Shown: positions 35,588 through 38,288 of the stretch, piece by piece
Layout of the letters: each line of letters begins with the position of its first letter
How positions within the stretch are numbered: the stretch's first letter is position 1
NCBI GenBank assembly: GCA_022833215.1
Contig: JAIPUZ010000131.1
Span: 1-38,288 of the forward strand
DNA: 38,288 nucleotides
Source: Mesorhizobium sp.
GTDB taxonomy: Bacteria; Pseudomonadota; Alphaproteobacteria; Rhizobiales; Rhizobiaceae
Direction: 5' to 3'
Translations under genes and position numbers: made by a program
The notes under the pieces: model-generated
What the model saw: the letters and a program-made list of their open reading frames with translations, nothing else
Databases searched by the model: none
Told to the model about the DNA's origin: nothing

Positions 35588-36289
35588 ATGGTGCAGGAGA
35601 TGGACAAACCCCGACAGTTGCCGCTGGATTTCAGCCATGCTCCCGGCTATTCGCGTGACGAACTGGTGGTTTCGCCTGCGAACGAGGAAGCCGTGTCGCT
35701 GATCGACCGCTGGCCGAACTGGCCTGCGCCGGTCATGGTGCTGTCAGGCCCGACCGGGGCAGGAAAAACCCATCTCGCCGAAATCTGGCGTTCGATTTCC
35801 GGGGCTGTCGCGCTTCATCCGGCGAGGCTCTCGCAGGCGATTGGCTCCCTCGATTCCCGGCCGGTTCTGATCGACGATGCCGATGGAGCGGCAATCGACG
35901 AAAACGGGCTTTTCCACCTGATCAATCATGTCCGCGCCAATGGCAGCCATCTTCTGATGACCGCCAGGCGGTTTCCCCTGGCCTGGGGCGTGCGCCTGCC
36001 CGATCTCGTCTCGCGCCTCAGGACGGCGCCGACCGTGGAAATCCACGAGCCTGACGACATGCTGCTTGCCGGCGTGATCACCAAGCTGTTTGCGGACCGG
36101 CAGGTGGAGGTGGACCTGCCGGTGGTTCAGTATCTCGTGCGCCGCATCGAGCGTTCGCTTGCCACGGCGATACGGGTTGTGGACCGGCTCGACCGTATGG
36201 CCCTCGAGGAACATAGCCGCATAACCCGCGCGCTGGCGGCAGAAGCCGTCAACGCGATGGATGAGGGGCAGGGCGAGCTGGGATTCTGA
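35588..36289 (+). CDS. hdaA: DnaA regulatory inactivator HdaA
   Basis: This 233-residue AAA+ protein resembles the ATPase part of DnaA. Near the N-terminus is the sliding-clamp binding motif QLPLDF (10-15), the hallmark of Hda. The Walker A GPTGAGKT lies at 54-61, a Walker B-like VLIDDAD near 91, the arginine-finger region PDLVSRLRT near 140, and a sensor 2 helix (ATAIRVVDRLD). On the clamp it stimulates DnaA-ATP hydrolysis and limits re-initiation of replication. ATG 35600 is an alternative start. It ends with GELGF; beyond it relatives usually have ppk, which is missing here. Confidence 0.93.
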   Translation: MVQEMDKPRQLPLDFSHAPGYSRDELVVSPANEEAVSLIDRWPNWPAPVMVLSGPTGAGKTHLAEIWRSISGAVALHPARLSQAIGSLDSRPVLIDDADGAAIDENGLFHLINHVRANGSHLLMTARRFPLAWGVRLPDLVSRLRTAPTVEIHEPDDMLLAGVITKLFADRQVEVDLPVVQYLVRRIERSLATAIRVVDRLDRMALEEHSRITRALAAEAVNAMDEGQGELGF

Positions 36290-36540
36290 GCCGCCTCCGC
36301 TGCGGATGACTGGAGACCCTGAGATTTCCGGCTGTCCACGATGCCTAGGGTGGCTTCTCCGAAGCGTGAGGAAGTGGGGCCGCGATTGGGCGAACCACTA
36401 CCTGTTTGTATGCCGCAAAGAGACAGCCACTTCACGTACAAGCCGAAGAATGATCCGATTTGTGTGGTTGTTCGTCTTGAAAATTGACGAATGGCTATTC
36501 TAAACACGCGGAGGGGGGGGTGGAATGAAAGGGCATCGAA
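36290..36540. other. AT-richer spacer after hdaA, possible junction
   Basis: These 251 bases contain no supported gene. The GC content falls visibly towards the right (around 36420-36500), and a run of eight G lies at 36513-36520 just before the glycosyltransferase. No clear terminator for hdaA and no direct or inverted repeat marking a mobile element were found by eye. Confidence 0.4.
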
Positions 36541-38088
36541 TTGGCGAAGCTATCCCTCTGGCAACGTATCAACGCAAATCTGCCACCACGCCTGTCATAT
36601 TCGCTTCGGAAAAGCGTCAACCACACTACGGTTTCAGGCTTCGCCACATATGACGAGTATTACATCCGTCGGTTCGGCGAACGGCGGGGTGGCGACAGCG
36701 CGGGTTACGCGGATCCACATCACGCATATGCGCCCGCGACGAGGAAGACAGAGCCATCCGAGGGCTTGCAATACCGTCGATTTGCAAAAGAGTGCCTGGA
36801 AATCGGTGAGCCCGAGGCGCTCCTTGCTGCATCCTCGCAAATCCCAACGCGCCTTTGGCTGCATCCCACCTTCCGGCTGGATTACTTCATAGCGCTGCTT
36901 TCTCTCGGCAAATTCAGGGAAGCGAAGGATTTTGCCCGAGATTCTCTTGTGTTGGGTGCTTTCAATCAGAACTCGCTTCTCCGAATGCTGGGTGATGCTT
37001 ATCTTCTTGAAGACAAGAAGTTGCTTGAATCCATTTTCGATCACATTGCGACCTCGGAGAAATTCAAGTTTACGCTGAAAGAGGAATTGTTTGCCAACAA
37101 TACAGCGTTAAATTATCTGGGCGAGGATGCGTGTCTAAGACATGGCCTGAGATCACGAGGCTCCACGGTATCGGCGGATTTATTTCTGTTCTGGTCGAAT
37201 CTGAGATTGAGGCGTGGAGATTTTGTTGGGCAGGTGACAGAGTTCAACAGGGCTCTGTCGATGCTCGGGTTGTCGGAGATAAACCTGAAAAGGGATGACG
37301 AGGGCATATCGGTAACAAACATAACCTCCGCCGCGGACAAGAACTTCCGGTCCGGTCCCCTGGTAAGCATAGCCATGTCGACTTTCAATTCGGCGGCGAC
37401 GCTGGGGCCGGTACTCGAGAGCCTTCTGGGACAAACTCATAAGAATATTGAGATTCTGCTGGTCGATGACTGCAGCCGCGACGCGACCATGGAGATTGCG
37501 ACGCAATTTGCAAAGCGGGACTCCAGAGTGCGCGTGTTCAGCCAGTCGCAAAATGGCGGCACCTATCGGGCGAGGAACAGGGCGCTGTGTGAGGCTAAGG
37601 GTGAGTTCTTCACCTGCAACGATTCTGACGATTGGGCTCATTCCACGAAGATCGAGGAACTGGTCGCACCTTTGGTGGCAAGCCAGAGACCGGTAGCGGC
37701 GATTGGGAGCCTTCTGCGCATCAGCAAGGATATCGGCATCAAGCCGAAAGTCCGTGGCTATGTTCATGAGGACCAGTCATCGCTCTGTTACAGGCGAGAA
37801 TGGGTTGTATCGAATATCGGTTACTATGAACCCGTTCCGTTCGGAGCCGATTCGGAATTTTCGAGGCGGCTTATGACCGTCGCAGGCGAGGGATCTCTGA
37901 CGAGAATCCGCAAACCTCTCCTGTTTGCCGATTGGTCGAAATCATCTCTATCAGGAGCTTTGACGACCGGTATCACGGATGGTGGTACCATGGCGCCTCG
38001 CCGTGTCAGGTACAGGGCAGAATATGGCCGGCGTCACGCTGCAGGAGAGCTATTTCTAAGCTTGGGGCAAACGCTGGCCAACCCGTAG
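36541..38088 (+). CDS. Family 2 glycosyltransferase with helical N-terminal domain
   Basis: This 515-residue protein has a GT-A domain from about 273 to 470: PLVSIAMSTFNSAATLGP, VDDCSRDAT (308-316), QNGGTYRARNRAL and the metal-binding NDSDDW (360-365). Residues 75-250 are helical with TPR-like spacing (SLGKFREAKDFARDSLVLG, RRGDFVGQVTEFNRALS). There is no membrane segment, so it probably acts in the cytoplasm on a polysaccharide or protein precursor; donor and acceptor are unknown. The start is a TTG at 36541 after AAAGGG; an in-frame TGA at 36526-36528 excludes a longer form. Codon use is clearly AT-richer than in the neighbours, which suggests lateral transfer. Confidence 0.85.
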   Translation: MAKLSLWQRINANLPPRLSYSLRKSVNHTTVSGFATYDEYYIRRFGERRGGDSAGYADPHHAYAPATRKTEPSEGLQYRRFAKECLEIGEPEALLAASSQIPTRLWLHPTFRLDYFIALLSLGKFREAKDFARDSLVLGAFNQNSLLRMLGDAYLLEDKKLLESIFDHIATSEKFKFTLKEELFANNTALNYLGEDACLRHGLRSRGSTVSADLFLFWSNLRLRRGDFVGQVTEFNRALSMLGLSEINLKRDDEGISVTNITSAADKNFRSGPLVSIAMSTFNSAATLGPVLESLLGQTHKNIEILLVDDCSRDATMEIATQFAKRDSRVRVFSQSQNGGTYRARNRALCEAKGEFFTCNDSDDWAHSTKIEELVAPLVASQRPVAAIGSLLRISKDIGIKPKVRGYVHEDQSSLCYRREWVVSNIGYYEPVPFGADSEFSRRLMTVAGEGSLTRIRKPLLFADWSKSSLSGALTTGITDGGTMAPRRVRYRAEYGRRHAAGELFLSLGQTLANP

Positions 38089-38288
38089 AAGCCTGACCGG
38101 AAACCGAGATTGCTTCCCATCGACACGTGTCCAGTCTGTCCGATCCGTTTATCTGACGAAAGGGGTGACCAATAGTAAGCATCCGAGCAGGCACGCGGCT
38201 GAGAGACGCGCGCGTGATGTTGAGCTGAGCTATGATGCAGGGATTGGGTTTCAGGCGGCCTGCTGATGAGGCGCTGTCTCGGGCTGGC
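38089..38288. other. Right edge, no recognised gene
   Basis: These 200 bases after the glycosyltransferase show no convincing gene. Two frames on the minus strand stay open to the window end but give no recognisable protein. The stretch may belong to the same accessory segment; the window ends before this can be decided. Confidence 0.35.

Noticed and set aside
34064-35638. Minus-strand open frame opposite the PerM-like gene, rich in His, Gln, Glu and Asp
   Set aside because: The unusual composition is the complement of a hydrophobic membrane-protein gene, not a real histidine-rich protein.
36513-36520. Run of eight G before the glycosyltransferase, as a phase-variation tract
   Set aside because: A one-base change would not join the upstream ATG (36491) to the glycosyltransferase frame, because an in-frame TGA at 36526-36528 lies between. 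An effect on promoter spacing is possible but there is no evidence for it.
38006-38194. Small minus-strand frame at the right edge
   Set aside because: It overlaps the glycosyltransferase end, has no recognisable sequence and no ribosome binding site; the frame continues out of the window.

Overview
The window looks like a chromosomal segment from an alphaproteobacterium of the order Hyphomicrobiales (Rhizobiales), most likely near Mesorhizobium/Nitratireductor/Brucella. The evidence is the high GC content, the gene order (fabD-fabG-acpP-fabF-mltG-yicC-gmk; lptF-lptG-lptD-surA-pdxA-ksgA; uvrC-pgsA-moaD-moaE; purM-purN; a PerM-like gene followed by hdaA), an Omp25-type porin, and a RIME-like double-palindrome repeat. 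Genus-level placement is inference from family recognition; no database search was possible.

Layout. The left edge (1-420) holds the 3' end of an IS5-type transposase and a gene-poor stretch. A short BLUF blue-light photoreceptor (421-744) and rpmG (872-1039) follow on the minus strand, and next is an LTA-synthase-like phosphoglycerol transferase/sulfatase (1176-3095). From 3346 to 9725 a plus-strand run carries fatty-acid synthesis (fabD, fabG, acpP, fabF), the peptidoglycan terminase mltG, the RNase yicC and guanylate kinase. A RIME-like repeat separates this run from the converging envelope operon on the minus strand (lptF-lptG-lptD-surA-pdxA-ksgA, 9832-17395), whose neighbours overlap by 1-4 bases or lie close together. 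Divergent from it are pepA, holC, a membrane-anchored unknown, rlmJ, a secreted four-cysteine unknown and a glutathione S-transferase (17716-22409). An Omp25-like porin follows on the minus strand.

From 23582 the plus strand carries a pteridine-reductase-type SDR, uvrC, pgsA, moaD, moaE and a YbaY-META fusion. ndk lies on the minus strand, followed by a DinB-type protein and an ABC-F ATPase. purM-purN-sixA-like form a minus-strand operon, diverging from a PerM/AI-2E family transporter and hdaA. After hdaA the sequence changes character: AT-richer DNA and a family 2 glycosyltransferase with a helical N-terminal domain sit where relatives usually have ppk. This looks like an acquired or rearranged segment running to the right edge.

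Most of the window is conserved housekeeping DNA: lipid synthesis, LPS transport and outer-membrane assembly, DNA repair, purine and molybdenum-cofactor synthesis. The accessory interest is at the two edges (BLUF protein beside an IS remnant; glycosyltransferase replacing the expected neighbour of hdaA) and in a few atypical proteins: an Asp-Tyr-Lys SDR, a SurA without an obvious parvulin site, an LptD with a CxxC motif, and a YbaY-META fusion. I did not find a convincing new multi-gene system. No tRNA, rRNA or CRISPR array was seen.
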